Origin: Nematostella vectensis
Lineage: Eukaryota > Cnidaria > Anthozoa > Actiniaria > Edwardsiidae
Direction of reading: 5' to 3'
Length of the DNA: 64,000 nt
Assembly (NCBI RefSeq): GCF_932526225.1
Contig: NC_064035.1
Location: 5,021,501 to 5,085,500, forward strand
This document shows, piece after piece, positions 28,894 to 43,471 of this stretch. The notes under the pieces are model-generated. The model saw nothing but the letters and a program-made list of their open reading frames with translations. It was not told where the DNA came from and ran no database searches. A program made the position numbers and the translations under genes. Numbering within the stretch: the first letter of the stretch is position 1; each line of letters opens with the position of its first letter.

Positions 28894-28983
28894 TTCTGTC
28901 TTGTGGCTCACTGCACAGGTCCAGGTTTATCCTTACACTCCTTTGTATTGTCTATTTGTCTGAACTTAAGACGGCACACACAC

Positions 28984-28989
28984 TTTATA
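28984..28989 (-). promoter_or_regulatory. candidate TATA box of Six1/2
   Basis: TATAAA on the minus strand within ACTATAAAGTGTGTG, 91 bases before the ATG; a start site about 30 bases on would leave a 5'UTR near 60 nt. Confidence 0.4.
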
Positions 28990-31900
28990 GTTGCCTGGCA
29001 TCGAGTTGCGCGCAGTCAAAAGCACTGTCACTCTTCGAGCAGACAAACTCTCTTTACTAGCGTGACGTTGTCATTATTAAATTAAGATTAAACTTCAACC
29101 GTGCCCTCTGATTGGACGAAACTTATCGAACAGATGGTTTCGAGTTTTCTCAGGAGTTGCTCAACTAGTTCACCATGGAAACCACGTCAATCTAACTCTC
29201 TGAGTTTTCGCAAACTCACTTCCGTCCGTCCAACCGTCCCGGCAGTAAGTATACCGCGTGCACATAGAATTCTAGCGAGGGCTGTAATTACGCCCGTGGA
29301 TAGAGCGGAAGGGTCAGAAGACTAATTGAAACTAGCAGCTTTTGAATTGAGAATATTGTATGAAAAATATTTTGATAGTAATAATAGCCTTGGATCGGAT
29401 TTCTTTCCGTGATCTTATAGCGAATGCACGTCCCGGATGACTCGAGCGAAATTGATATTTCTCCTAGCATTACACCAAACTGTTATTACCGGCCTATAAT
29501 TAATAGATTTTACATCGAGATGGAAGATGACAAAGATTTGTTCATCAATGTCAAGATTCTACATTTGGGACCAGCATCGACAAGCAGATGATTGAATAAA
29601 CAAAGATTTTTTCACGCGTTGGGTTCAGGGGTGGCAATATTGAGGAGACCGTGAAAAGGTATTGATTATTGGGTAGGGGTTGTATGCATGGTGGTTTGTT
29701 TGGCTTGGTACATTCGGGTTCTAGTGTTTGCGAGACCTGGTAGAGCAATTAGCCTAATTTGATAACTTCCTTTTGGAGGTAACAATCTATCAGCGCCTAA
29801 TTCTCATATGCACGTTCCTCCAACACTTTCCTAGAGAGAAAACAAATAACGCAATTCAGCTAAATTCTTACAACAACACGGCACCTCGGGTGGAGGTGTC
29901 CGAGCTCCGAGCGTGTTGACGTGTGCGGTCCACGAAGACTCCTGTCTCCCTCTGCGCGACAACAATCTGAGATTTAACAAAAGTCATCGTGCCAGTACTG
30001 TGGGCGGACTCAAAAGGTGTACTACACAAGTTCTCAGCAAAATCCGCAATTAAAACCTACTCTATTAGTAAACTTCCTGAAAATGCTTGAAGTTACACCT
30101 GAAGATTAACAAATGAGATCCTATTACGGTACATACGAGACAAGCGCGCACCGTGCTCTAGCACGCTTTGTTTGGTGCTTTCGAGTCCTGATTCCTCCCG
30201 TCAGACTGTGTGTCCCTCCCCTACAAACACCGTGCTTATAGCCTGTTTCTAGTTCATTTAGTTTCGCGACCTTTTTGTTTCAAATCTTTTTATTCGAGCA
30301 CTTTTGCCCGGGATACGCATTGCCGAGGAAGCCATATTCAGCAGTAATTGCGGGGTTTCCTCGAGCTGGTTCGTATTTCCGTACGTATTACATGTCACAT
30401 TTCCTCCCCGTGCTTTGCAATAACAAACCGATATATGAAATAACAAAACAGAACAGTATATAGCCTCAAGGGGCTATGAAATAAAAACAGAAGTGAGCGA
30501 AATACCTGTGCAGGACTATATTTATTTTTACTTTTATGCTTTAGCCTGTACGATGTAAACGCCTTAGAACTTCTTGGAAGTTCCAGTGTTGTTAATAATA
30601 AATATTTTGTACTTGTAAATGTATTTATCGCTATAATGTAACAACCGCGATTTCAAGTTCAGGCGCCATGGTATTTGTACTAGTGAAAAAATAGACTAAA
30701 TTACAGGCTAACTATTTTTATTTGTTCACTAAAACAATGTTACTTTATTTTTCATGTCAAGAAATAAAGAGCATGTTTTAGACGCCCCTTAGGGCAAAAT
30801 AGGGCCTTCACCACCCATCTTCGTAGTAAGCCAGTGCGGGCTCGGTGGTGCTCGAGTTGTTTTCTCTGTATCTTCCTGTATGAAGTAACAGTTCGGCTGA
30901 TAAGCATGCTGTTATCTGCGGGAACTCTGCGCTCCCGGGCTTAGCCGCAAGAGCGGGCTTGAGTTTCATGAGGCTTTTTGCCACGCATTATTGCAAGGTA
31001 TTGCGAACTATTAGAAGTCAGATCTCTATCAGGTTTTATCCCTCATTAATGTATTGCTTTCAAGTTATGTTCAGCTCGGAGTTTTTGCTTTGCGGTATGT
31101 TTGTGTACCATTATCCAACTTTACCAATAGAAATATTAAAACATGACATTCACCAATTTAACTTTAGCTGCAAAAACATATCAGTGCGGTACAATTTAAT
31201 AGAGTTAAATGCCGTTGTTTGTGATAACTAGTTCTCACTTCCTTTTGTTTCGTCTTTTTTTATAGTAAATCCGTGAAATTGCAGAGGGCTAATCGTAATC
31301 ACATGAATAGGAAACTTTATCCTTTTTAGCCCTGGGCAGAAACCTAATCCGCTCATGGCGGTCGCAGATAAAGAATTAAAAGAACTAAAAAGAAACGTGC
31401 TTGTGCTAGATACTCAAAAGTATCATTTATTTCTTGGGCCAAGTCTTTTATCGATGGCATTTCTTTCACTTTAACAAATTTAAATTCTATAGGTAACGAT
31501 TGATTACTTTTTGGTGGCTTTTACAAAGCATTAAACTCTGGAGAAATCGATATGAGCTGTTTAGTTTTCGTCATTTCGCTTTTATTGATGTAATTCATTG
31601 AAATGTTATCGTAATAGTGCAATCTCTTTTAATCAGAGGTGATATTTGTTGTTAACAAGTATTTTTTTAATGATTGCATCCGCTCCACCGGTAAAACTTA
31701 GCAAGAATTCTGGCGCCTTCACTGCCGTGTTACTGTGCCATTTGCGTAGAGTGTCAGTGTCAGTAAACAGCATTTCCAGCTTTCTACTTTGTATCTTTCT
31801 ATGAGCCCTTCCAAATTACCCCCTGAGAATTTCTAAGCGTTTACAGAACCCTGTGACTATCAGTAGCGTACAAGAGATTGCCACTTCGTGAAATCAGCAT

Positions 31901-34900
31901 AATGAGACCACTCTACCCGTGAAATGCAATACTGTGAGTCATTTAAACTCTAACAGCTAGTTAGTCTTAAAGACAGTTTCAAAGACACACGACTTAAAAA
32001 CAACTATTAATCAGTCGACGCCTAGACGAGTCACACAGACTTGTTGTTATGGGAATTTACAAGAGGCAATAAAATAATGTTTAGATCAGAGAATTGTCCT
32101 ACAAACAAGTTGTTTTATCGTTCTTCGTCGGTCAGGCCTCCTGGTTGTTTGCCCTCTTCTCTTAACTAAACTGACCTTTAGAGGTAGTCTTTACTTTGCC
32201 TGTTTAGCTAATCATATTATATTTGTCATACACCTGAAGTTCACTTCAAAGTTGCGCTTTCGCTAATAATAAAACAAGTTAAATTTTAAAAAATTAGCCG
32301 TTGTAATCATTGTAATTCAGTGTTCAGTGTTATTAATCTTCTATCGTATCTTCAAGAATGGCTTATTCAGTTTTCATTTTGCTTTTCCTAACTCTTTTGC
32401 TAGGAGGGGAACTTTTGAACAAACAAAGCCACGCTTCGCACAGAGACACACGTTCACGGCTTTACAAAGAAATAACTTCGTAAAGAAAGTAAAGCTGTGA
32501 AGACAAAATGAACAGTAATTATCTAATTATCATCTAAATATCACCCCTTTCTTCTTCAAAGTTCGAGACTTTGTCCATTCTTTGAAAATTTGGGAATTTT
32601 TAAGAAATTTGACGTGAAAACATTTGAAAGTGCTATTTGAATGTATGTGATTAGATATGTCCTTTGAAGCCTTATAACCCGCAATTCTACCATTCTTACG
32701 TGCGTTGGTCATTAATTGAGGACATACACCTGTTATTGTATCGGGTTACCGGCACTAGAGCTCGCCCTGACAAGCGTGTTTCGGTCCATGAAAAGAAAGT
32801 GACTTGTCTGCGCTGCGTCCCTTCTAACAAATTGCCTTCTTGGACTAATTTTGTCAAAGCTATTGTCGATATCCCTGTTTCCCTAATGTAATGTTATAAC
32901 TAGGTATTTTTCAAATGACAAGGGCAATGTAACTTCTGGTGTTGTTCTGAAGTACAATCCGGGGTAATCCCGACCACCCCTGTCAGCAGAATCGCCTTTT
33001 ATGACTGCCAAAGCTTTTAGTTCACAATGAGAAAGATAAAGTTTCAACAAGAATAGATGCCTATTATTTCGACCCTTGGCTTCAAAGGTGCCATTTTCAA
33101 TAATGGGAATTACTCTTTCCCCAAAAAATACGCACGGAAAATCAATCTTCCATAGGAACACACGATCTTCTAATCGACAATTTCCCGAGAAGAGTATAGC
33201 TCTCCTTGAGCCATTAAACCAGATATATAGGATGGTTGTACTTTACTCTGCATGGAACTTGAATAACGCCTTAGAGTTAAAAGCAAATTGGATCCTGGCA
33301 GACTTAAGTGCCTAAGATACGTCTCAATATCGAAATAAGCTTTCGACTTAAAGGTAGAGTTTCAGAAATGAAAAATCATGCATCCAAGGGTGAATTTCAT
33401 TGCTCACGATTCGTGCTTCAAGTTTTTTTTAAAAGTTTCTCGTTTTGTCTCTGTTTGATAGAAAATGACCCCTTTAAGTATTTAATGTCCTTCTCTCATC
33501 TTATTGCATTCGTTCGTTGACTTTCGAGTTCATTTTGGTGACACATTTTTACTTTACGCGGTGAATAACACGTGCCTCGATAGGCGGCTCTCCTTTCCCC
33601 CTCATTCCAAAGTGTTTTCCATAAACGCCCTTCAGGCGAAGATCCCGAAAAAAACCATCTTTGTGTGGAAGTATTATAACTCATAGAAACCAAGTACTAT
33701 AGTTTTAAGAATAGTGAACAGGTTTATAGGTTGGTCAAACTTGTCGTTTAATTTCTCAGGTTATAAATGCAGCTCTTTCCTGTTGTGTTAAAGTTCTAAT
33801 CATTCATGACCCTCTTAAAAGTTTTTGTTCTTTTCTTATCCTTGTGTAACTTTTCGTACTAAAGAGCATAGAGTGGAAGGTTCAAAAAAGGGTTTTATTG
33901 CGTCTTAAAATCATACATGCCTCGCGAAACTTTTTTTTCTGCTGTCTACAGAGCTAGGACGAAACTACATCTAGAATGATCCAGCGAAAGTGAAACGAGT
34001 AATCAATCGTCTATGTTTTTGTTTCAACTGATACATTCAAGAAAACCTAGCTATGATTGTGGTTAGATTGCTCAATGCATAATCACCCTCAAAAAGTGAG
34101 GTATCAAGCAATTGATAGAATTGTGACTCAGCGACAAAAACCTTTGAAAGTTTTATTTCGCGCTTTTACGATATAACAGTGAGTGAAGTGCGTTCTACCT
34201 ACGATCTTCGTTTAAGGCATCAGATTCTGTAAGTCGCTTCAATTTTCGCCTGTGCAGGGGAGCAGTTTTGGAAAACGATTTGGTCAGTTTATCTGAGTTT
34301 TTCGTGGCTTCGCGGTAACTGCTATGGCTTTGGAAGCACTTTGACGATCTATTTGAAAAGCTCGCAAGAGAGTGATAGATACCTATCACGGAGCCCAGAT
34401 GGCACTGCCAGAGATCGATACACTTTTCCCGCAGCCAGCATCCCTTCTAAAAGGCAAGAAAAGAGGACTAGAATTTATAAAAAAAACGATCCTAACAGTG
34501 CGACGGTAAGAATTGCGACAAAAAAGGCTGCCATTTTCTTCTCAATGTCATTGGACGTTATTTACAACTTGAGTTTATGCAGAGATTATAAGGGCCTCTA
34601 CAGTGAGCGACTTACACCTAGCGAGCGGGCTCGAGATCACGTCAGTATACCCAGTTTCAAGTTGCATGTTGTCCTCTGCAATGTTAGGATTTTCCGTTGA
34701 CAGTACACTGCCTGGGGGCTTTGAGGGCCTTGCGCTGTACTACTCGAGGAGGTCAAACTATTCATTTCACGCCCTGAATACGAAAAGGCATAACGTGCTG
34801 TCCTAATGACTTATAGCACGAAGAACTACTGAATTACTTGTAGAGAGTTAGCTGCTCTGAACTGCGTACTGGATAGAGAACAAGGATAGTCGCGGGACGT

Positions 34901-35879
34901 AGGTATATGTCTTGTTTATGAGAGAGAACTCTTAGCAAATGTTAACAAAACACGAAAGACTAAAAGATTCTTTCAGCCATTCTAGCAGTCTTTCAAAGTC
35001 TGCGATCGAAAATAAGCAATGAAGTGAAGTGAGAACGGCAAAAAGAAGTTAGAATTCATTCAATCATTTGATAAACAATAACGTTTTTCTGACAGAATTT
35101 TAAAGCCGAAGAAACAGTTTTATTTTTCTTCTCGGTTATACACCATCCTTTAAATAGTCTTTGAACTTGGGTTTGGAGCCATAGGATGTTATCAGTGACC
35201 CTTGCAGAGTCTTTATCACTAGTCTGTCTGTTTAGTGATGACAACTCGGCAGTCAATCCCCCCTCCTAATTGAGAAACAGGATTTGGAATTCCTTGATAT
35301 TGCGTTTGTTGACAATAAATCACTCGGCAAGACGCTCTTGTCTTGTATCGAGCGACGCTCGCGTACCACATACGGCCCACCCTGACACTAGGATGTGTGT
35401 TTGATAAGAGATGCAGGTAAAATACAGATAACTCTAACAACGAATAACACTAGCCAACCCTTGATACTCGAATAATAGCCAACTCGAAGTAATATGCTTT
35501 CCATTCGACTATTTTACTTCATATTTCGATAACGTTTTTTGAACTTCCCTTTGAGTAATGTGTGTGAAAAGCATGTTCGAAGGAACAGAGCTTTATCTCG
35601 GCCGGACATATAGTACCGTAAATAAACAGTTAACAAAGTATGTTGGCAAGGTAGAGAATGGTGAAGATGCTTAAGGGGACAGCCATTGCAAAATGCTCAT
35701 CCAGGCTCGTTGTTTAAATTTGCTAGGGGGGGGGGGGGGGGGGGCGGAGGAGGCGTACTTTATTGGACTATGCGTAATATGACCGGGGCCCCTGTGGACT
35801 CCCCTCGCTTCGTGCCTGCGCAACAACGCGCCTGGCTCTCCTGCGCCTTTCCCTAGCTATGCACCTGGCTCCTTTGGCA
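28990..35879. other. upstream flank of Six1/2, 6.9 kb without a recognisable gene
   Basis: Only short unconvincing open frames on both strands. A 20-nt poly-G run sits at about 35727-35744. As the region directly upstream of Six1/2 it is the natural place for its enhancers, but nothing in the sequence alone proves that. Confidence 0.4.
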
Positions 35880-38800
35880 ATCCCACAACTACACGCCTTG
35901 CGCACTCTTCCAACCACGTGCGGGTAGTGACTTTCCGCACTCCCCTAACTACGCGCCTGACGCCTTTGCGCACTCCCCTAACTACGCGCCTGACGCCTTT
36001 GCGCACTCCCCTAACTCAGCGACTGATGCACTACGCACTCCCACATCTACGCACTCCCCTGACTTCACGCCTTGCGCACTTCCCCAACTACACGCCGGTG
36101 CGACTTTGCGCACTCCCCTAACAACGTGCTCGATGCCCCGGCGCACTCTTCTAACTACGCGCCTGGCGTCCCTGCGCACTCCCCTAACTACACGCTTGAT
36201 GTCACTGCGCAGTCCCCTAACTACACGCCTGATGTCACTGCGCAGTCCCCTAACTACACGCCTGATGTCACTGCGCAGTCCCCTAACTACACGCCTGATG
36301 TCACTGCGCAGTCCCCTAACTACACGCCTGATGTCACTGCGCAGTCCCCTAACTACACGCCTGATGTCACTGCGCAGTCCCCTAACTACACGCCTGATGT
36401 CACTGCGCAGTCCCATAACTACACGCCTGGCACCCCTGTGCTCTACCCTAACTGCGCGCCTGGATTCCCTGCGCACTCCAAAACTACACGCCTTGCCTTC
36501 TTTGCACTCCCCTAACTACACGCCATGCCTCCTTGTGCACTTACCTGACCCTTGGGTCCCTGCGCACTCCCTTTACCACGTGCCTGATGACCCTTAGCAC
36601 TCCCCCAACTACAAGCCTTGCGCAGACCCCCAATTACGTGCCGGTGGCGACTTGGCGCACTCCCCCAACTAATTGCCCGGCTCACACTCCTAACTACGCG
36701 CCTTGCACCTTTGAGCACTCTATCCTAACTTCGCGACTGACGCCTATGCGCACTCCCCTAACCAAGCGCCTGATGTCCCTGCGTAATCCCCTTAATATGC
36801 GCCTTGAAACCCTGTGCACTCCCCTAACTACGCGCCTGACGCCTATGCGCACTTCCCTAACTACGCGCCTGATGTATCTACAAACTCCACCAACTACGTG
36901 CCCGATGCCCCGGCGAACTCTTATAATTATGCGCCTGGCGTCCCTGCGCAGTCCCCTAACTACACGCCTTGCACCTTTGCGCACTCCCCTAACTACATGC
37001 CTTGCACCTTTGCGCACTCTCCTAACTAAGCGTTTGATGTCCCTGCGCAAAACCCTGTGCACTCCACTAACAACGCGCCTGACGCCTTTGCACACTCCCC
37101 TAACTACGCGCCTGACGCCTTAGCGCACTCCCCTAACTACGCGCCTGACGCCTTTGCGCACCCCTCTAACTAAGCGCCTGATGTATCTACGCATTCCCCC
37201 AACTACGTGCCCCGAGCACTCTCCTAACTATGCGCCTGACGCCCCTGCGCACACCACTTACTACACGCCATGCACCTTTGCGCACTCTCCTAACTAAGCG
37301 CCTGATGTCCCTGCGCAAAACCCTGTGCACTCCTCTAACAACGCGCAAGACGCCTATGCGCACTCCCCTAATGACGCGCCTGACGCCTTGGCGCACTCCC
37401 TTTACTTAACTACGCGCCTGACGCCTTTGCGCACTCCCCTAACTACGCGCCTGACGCCTCTGCGCACTCTCCTAACTACGCGCCCAACGCCTCTGCGCAC
37501 TCCCCTAACTACGCGCCTGACGCCTTTGCGCACTCCCCTAACTACACGCCTGGCGCCTTTGCGCACTCCCCTAACTACGCGCCTGACGCCTTTGCGCACT
37601 CCCTTAACTACGTGCCTGACGCCTCTGCGCACTCCCCTAACTACACGCCTGACGCCTTTGCGCACTCCCCCTAACTACGCGCCTGACGCCTCTGTACACT
37701 CCCCTAACTACGCGCCTGACGCCTCTGCGCACTCCCCTAACTACGCGCCTGACGCCTCTGCGCACTCCCCTAACTACGCGCCTGACGCCTCTGCGCACTC
37801 CCCTAACTACACGCCTGACGCCTTTGCGCCCTCCCCTAACTAACTACGCGCCTGACGCCTTTGCGCACTCCCCTAACTAACTACGCGCCTGACGCCTATG
37901 CGCACTCCCCTAACTACACGCCTGACGCCTTTGCGCACTCCCCTAACTAACTACGCGCCTGACGCCTTTGCGCACTCCCCTAACTAACTACGCGCCTGAC
38001 GCCTTGGCGCACTCCCCTAACTACGCGCCTGACGCCTCTGCGCACTCCCCTAACTACGCGCCTGACGCCTCTGCGCACTCCCCTAACTATGCGCCTGACG
38101 CCTTTGCACACTCCCCTAACTACGCGCTTGGCGCACTCCCCTAACTAAGCGCCTGACGCCTCTGCGCACTCCCCTAACTACGCGCCTGACGCCTCTGCGC
38201 ACTCCCCTAACTACGCGCCTGACGCCTATGCGCAATCCCCTAACTACACGCCTGACGCCTTGGCGCACTCCCCTAACTAACTACGCGCCTGACGCCTTTG
38301 CGCACTCCCCTAACTAACTACGCGCCTGACGCCTTTGCGCACTCCCCTAACTACGCGCCTGACGCCTCTGCGCACTCCCCTAACTATGCGCCTGACGCCT
38401 TTGCACACTCCCCTAACTACGCGCTTGGCGCACTCCCCTAACTAAGCGCCTGACGCCTCTGCGCACTCCCCTAACTACGCGCCTGACGCCTCTGCGCACT
38501 CCCCTAACTACGCGCCTGACGCCTATGCGCAATCCCCTAACTACACGCCTGACGCCTTTGCGCACTCCCCTAACTAACTACGCGCCTGACGCCTTTGCGC
38601 ACTCCCCTAACTAACTACGCGCCTGACGCCTTTGCGCACTCCCCTAACTACGCGCCTGACGCTTCTGCGCACTCCCCTAACTAAGCGCCTGACGCCTATG
38701 CGCACTCCCCTAACTACGCGCCTGACGCCTATGCGTACTCCCCTAACTACGTGCCTGACGCCTTTGCGCACTCCCCTAACTACGCGCTTGACGCCTTTGC

Positions 38801-38985
38801 GTACTCCCCTAACTAACTACGCGCCTGACGCCTTTGCGCACTCCCCTAACTACGCGCCTGACGCCTTTGCGCACTCCCCTAACTACGCGCTTGACGCCTC
38901 TGCGCACTCCCCTAACTACGCGCCTGACGCCTTTGCGCACCCCCCTAACTACGCGCCTGACGCCTATGCGCACTCCCCTACCTAA
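35880..38985. repeat. 3.1-kb minisatellite of a 33-bp unit (~94 copies)
   Basis: The unit contains TACGCGCCTGACGCC and TTTGCGCACTCCCCTAAC. Most units are 33 bp; some gain CTAA (37 bp). Units at the 5' edge (35880-36180) and in 36440-37320 are more diverged. Units at 36187-36420 form a nearly identical block of a variant (GATGTCACTGCGCAGTCC). A 297-bp (9-unit) stretch around 38011-38260 is repeated at 38308-38557. Because 33 is a multiple of three, long open frames (Arg-Thr-Pro-Leu-rich on plus, Arg-Arg-Val-rich on minus) run through it; they begin and end with the array. Confidence 0.97.
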
Positions 38986-40844
38986 AGTATGATAAGGGAG
39001 TTAGCGAATACAGAGTGGTTGTATCGTATTTATGGGAACCATACTATTAAGCATGCTGTCAAGCCTCTATGGACAAGTGCCTTAAAAGAATTTGATTTAC
39101 CCCACGGAACCAACCCTTATCCTCCAAAAGCATAGTCAACTCAAGGATGTCGGTGGTAGACAGATTCTACTATATTTCTGGTTAAAGGAAGGGCAAGTTT
39201 GAGGAGCAATTAAACGTAAAACCTTTTATCGTAAACTGTATTTATTTTTGACCTGCATCGAGCCTCTCACCTGCGAGAGCTCTTGTTGAACTGTTTCTAA
39301 TTAATTATAATCATCTTACTACTCTACCCTACACTTATGCGGGATCAATTTCCTTTGATCTATGTAATCCGATTCACGTTCGGGATTAAAAAAACTCTTT
39401 TTATAGTCTAAGACCTTTTATAAAAGATATTTAGTATTGATTTTATTTTTTGTAAAAAGTTCGAGATTCTTAAAATATGCAATAACTTTGGACAGCGTTA
39501 AAAATCTAAGGTAGGCATGTGTAGGCGAGAGGCCTACTGTCGTTATGGCGGGATTTATTTTCAATCAGAAATAGCGCAATTGTAGCGCAAAACAAATGCT
39601 CAATCTCTCCTAACCTAAAAGCAGCCCCTCTGAGTTTGTGGAGTGCATAGCGTATATATTAAGAATGTGACCAAAATAGCGGTGGTATGGCACAGGCAGA
39701 AAACACACCGTCACCCCCTGTACATATTATTGCATGTAAGATACTATGGTAGTAGTCTAGGCTCCAATCAATTCATATCTGACGGGGAGTTAGTTGCCTC
39801 TTTCCTTGGCCTTTTTTTCTCGTTGTGATCATTATTTTTTTGGCACACGTCTACTAACGATCTTAATCAAGAGGCTGGTTTAACTGGACCCCCTATCACA
39901 CATCAAGTAATTGGTCCTTTCTACAACAGCCTGGTTGCCAGCTCTTATTCGGGGTTATTCGAAAATGGTGATTTCTTTGCACCGTCGCCCCAGTCCACCT
40001 CGGGCATCGCGCGTGCAACACGATTCCTGATATTTAAGAATAAAACATTTCCAAATGACTCTGGATAAGAGCTGGCTAGCAGGCTACTTCTAAAAGTACA
40101 TAAACTTGTTATAAACTTATAACGATCCTTTATCTTAACTGCGTGTGTATGTCGATATGTGTTGAGAACTCCTATAACTGTGTAATATTCTAACGCACTT
40201 CTAATGACGCGTTCTACTGCAATAAAAGCATTATTGACCTTAAGAAACGTCTCTTCTAAATAACCATAAATTACATTATAATTAACGTCATATGCGCGAA
40301 CCTTTCCTCGCCCTGCCTAGCTATTCGAAACTTAAGCAACAATAACGGCAACGCCAAAGCACAATGGACAATCCAAAGAGCCAGATCTTTTTTTGTACTT
40401 TCAACCGTTTCCCTGACGATATCCTAACCCCATCCACCGACTAGCAAGGACGGAATCTTGTTCACAATAATATATCATTGTTTGCTATGAAAGAAATATG
40501 GTCTTAGACTTATATTTACTTTTTCGGTTTATAAAAAAAAAAAAAAAAACAGTTCATTTGGAGAATAGTCAAGAATTGACCGCGAAGCCTGAAAGTATTT
40601 CGGATCATGGTTGCCGTGGTCGTTGCTTGAGTTCCCTGTTATCTTATCAAGTAGTCGGGATTACAGGTGATCCGCCAGGTCCACCAGCGGCGAGCTCAAG
40701 TAGTTTGCTGTGATAGCATTGTCGTAAAGGAGCGACTGTAGGTATGGTTCTTCCGTGTGAATACAAAGTCCACTGCTACCTCCACTCGGTTGCTGCCATG
40801 TGGTCCAACTATCTGAAATTTTCATAGAATGTAAAGAGTTAGAA
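38986..40844. other. intergenic, no gene seen
   Basis: AT-rich sequence with a poly-A run at 40531; nothing recognisable. Confidence 0.4.
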
Positions 40845-40850
40845 CAAGTG

Positions 40851-41743
40851 CATACCTACCAACTCTCCCGGTTTTTTATCACCGGTCTCCCGGTTTTACC
40901 TTTAATTTCCCGGTTTATGATCAAATTTTAATCAGTCGAGTTTTTGAAGTAAAAGTTGGATTTTAGCTACAAAGTTATGCAATTCTTATAGTTTGTATTC
41001 AAGTTATGACGTTTTCAGGTTTTTCGAGAAACTTCAAATGAGCCTTTTCCAGGCGTTTATTGTAGACCACAGGACTACTACCGCAATACTGAATGCTTGC
41101 ATATATCGACCAATCAAGTTTGACCATTTTCGTGCGAATTGTTGAGAAATTGGCTCATACTTTGGAGGGGTTTTCGCGCGAGTTTGTAAGTTGGCGTTGT
41201 AAATCATGCCGGCCACAAACTTTAAGGCTCATCAGAAATAATTTTTAGGCACTCTGTTGTCAGGATACGATGGAATAAATTTTTGGCCTCCAAAAAGTAG
41301 TTGAAATTGACGTTCTCGACATCGAACCATTAGTCCAGTCAACCTAGTGTTTTACCAAAAAGTAATTGCAACACAAGTAATTTCGAAAGGGAACATCGCG
41401 AAAATTTCGATCAAAGTTTTCACCATTTTATCATATTTTATCAAATAAATATAAACTGAGATTGTACAAGCGTAATATCGTTTGCATAAATTATTCAGAA
41501 TATTTGTTACAAAGTTGAACGAATTTCTGGAAAAACAGACTTATTTTACCTATCATCTTTTCTTTCGCTTTACGATAGAGTACCCAACAACAATAACAGA
41601 ACAAAAGAACACACACATCTTCGAGCAAAACTCTGTGATTTGCTAATCCCACCACCCCACCCCCCCACCCCGTACCCCTCCCCCCCCCCCCCCCCCCCCA
41701 AAATAATCTTGCGGTTTTTCAAGTCTGGGGGTTGGCAGGTATG
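40851..41743. mobile_element. inverted-repeat DNA element (893 bp) with a 6-bp target duplication
   Basis: The left end is CATACCTACCAACTCTCCCGG, the right end reads GGTTGGCAGGTATG, which is its inverse over 13 positions with one mismatch. CAAGTG is present directly outside both ends (40845-40850 and 41744-41749). The interior repeats CTCCCGGTTTT near the left end and holds a poly-C tract at about 41681-41699 near the right end. It has no transposase-like frame. The superfamily is not identified. Confidence 0.7.
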
Positions 41744-43471
41744 CAAGTGTCTGAGAGAATTTTCGTTTAATCTTTATAAGAAAGAGTATGTAACAAGGCC
41801 AGGATTTTTCCCATGGCGCCAGATACGGCGTAAAGAACTGTCACGATCCGAAAGGTACGCTCTTTGTGTATCTGTAGCTACTCTCTATGTAACCAGCGCA
41901 AACATTGAAACAGTATATCGCCTCGAGCTAGTCGCGCGGGTAGCCTATGCCGGCCTGGCCAAAAAGTAAGTATGTTAAAACAACTGTATAAACAATGTAA
42001 AACATTGTAAGGCTAGACCCTGAAACGAGTTAAGCGTTATCCTCAAATTTGGAAGCGGGATAGGTCACAAGTTGATTGGTTATAAGACGGCCTCTTCCCC
42101 TTCAATATCAAATGGTCCGTTCCTAAAATGCCAAAAAATGATAGCCTAAAAACGCCCACGGGAATGTTACTTTAAACTTATATCTTATCCTTTGCATCAA
42201 ACACACAAAAAGAAAAATTAGCGTAAACGACCTCTCGATACTATGGGCAGATCATATCTAAAAAAAGTCAACGACTTTTTCTCAACTAAAGATGAGTTGG
42301 TTATTTAGCGGTTAATTGAATATCGGGATAAGAAAGATGGTAATCAATTTGATTAGCAAGATAGTTGATCTGGTGGACCATTGCAGGGAATTATCTGATG
42401 TTCTCAGGAAGATCATCTTGCATTTTAAGCGCTTTCTTCAACCGCTAAGATATCAAAAAGGGTGAAAAATGAACGCTGAAGATGCGGCTTTCTCTCTATA
42501 GTGGTACACACTATCCGCACATAATATGAGCCATTTTTCTCAATGTTGTAACAGTTTCAAATTTGATTATAATCTATTTCATTGACAATCAAGTAATGTT
42601 TAAAATTTTTTAACTTTTGAAAAATCAATCTATTAGCATCTGTATATTTGTCTAGGAAATAATATCTAGGAAAGAACGATATCTGAAAGGGTCGTACCAT
42701 CCCCAGAAAAGGACACTGGAGTTGATACTATTAATTTGTCTACTGACCATAGACAGGAAAACGGCGGAATAAGAGTCCTAACACAGACTTCTGTCAAATT
42801 ATGAAGAAAGTTTACTTTGAGGTTGATAAGACAATTGATGTTCGCTGATAACCTGATTCGCCGCAAGGGTCCTCGCCGCCATTTTCATTTCCACCGGCTA
42901 ATTCGGGCGAAAGTCTTGGATATTTTTTATGGATATCGTCGATACATTATCCGAATTTATTCTTTGGTGGTTATTTTGACGTCCCATACAATTATACCGT
43001 TGCGTTTCTAAAAGTAATCAATAAAAAGGAGTGGCTTATCGACATTCTTTCGAACTTGGGCCCGACCACAGCCTCTTGCACTGATTGATTGATTCTATTT
43101 TACTATTAATACACTTCACGCATGATATTTGTTAATAAATGACAAAATGAGTTGACTGTTTCTTGCATCTATAATGACCGGAAAATCAATACATTGTTGT
43201 GAAATGACCCCTTAAAAATTATAAACATTAAGAACTTTATGTCCGATATCAGTCTTGGAGACATATTGCTACCATATTGCTCTTTACAAAAGCATAAAAA
43301 AACATGCAATCAAATAGAGCTGAAGTATATGTTGAACTAGGGCACAGTTCTTAAATGCTATACGAGAAAGGCCAAGAGATCTCCCAGGAATAGACAGCCG
43401 TTTGGTAAAATACGTGACCCTGCCCTGACTTGCTTGATATTGCTAATCCGTGAACGAGCTACAAACAAAGC

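Noticed and set aside
28894-28911. Upstream extension of Six1/2 beginning with GTG
   Set aside because: The in-frame ATG at 28893 matches the conserved family N-terminus; a GTG start is not expected here.
35918-38985. Long Arg/Thr/Pro/Leu-rich open frames on both strands in the 33-bp array
   Set aside because: A 33-bp stop-free unit keeps frames open by itself. The frames start and stop with the array and shift at each 37-bp unit; there are no splice sites or family features.
41640-41969. 109-codon open frame starting in a poly-C tract
   Set aside because: It runs across the right boundary of the CAAGTG-flanked element and its start lies in low-complexity sequence. A donor-like site follows (41966) but nothing supports a gene.
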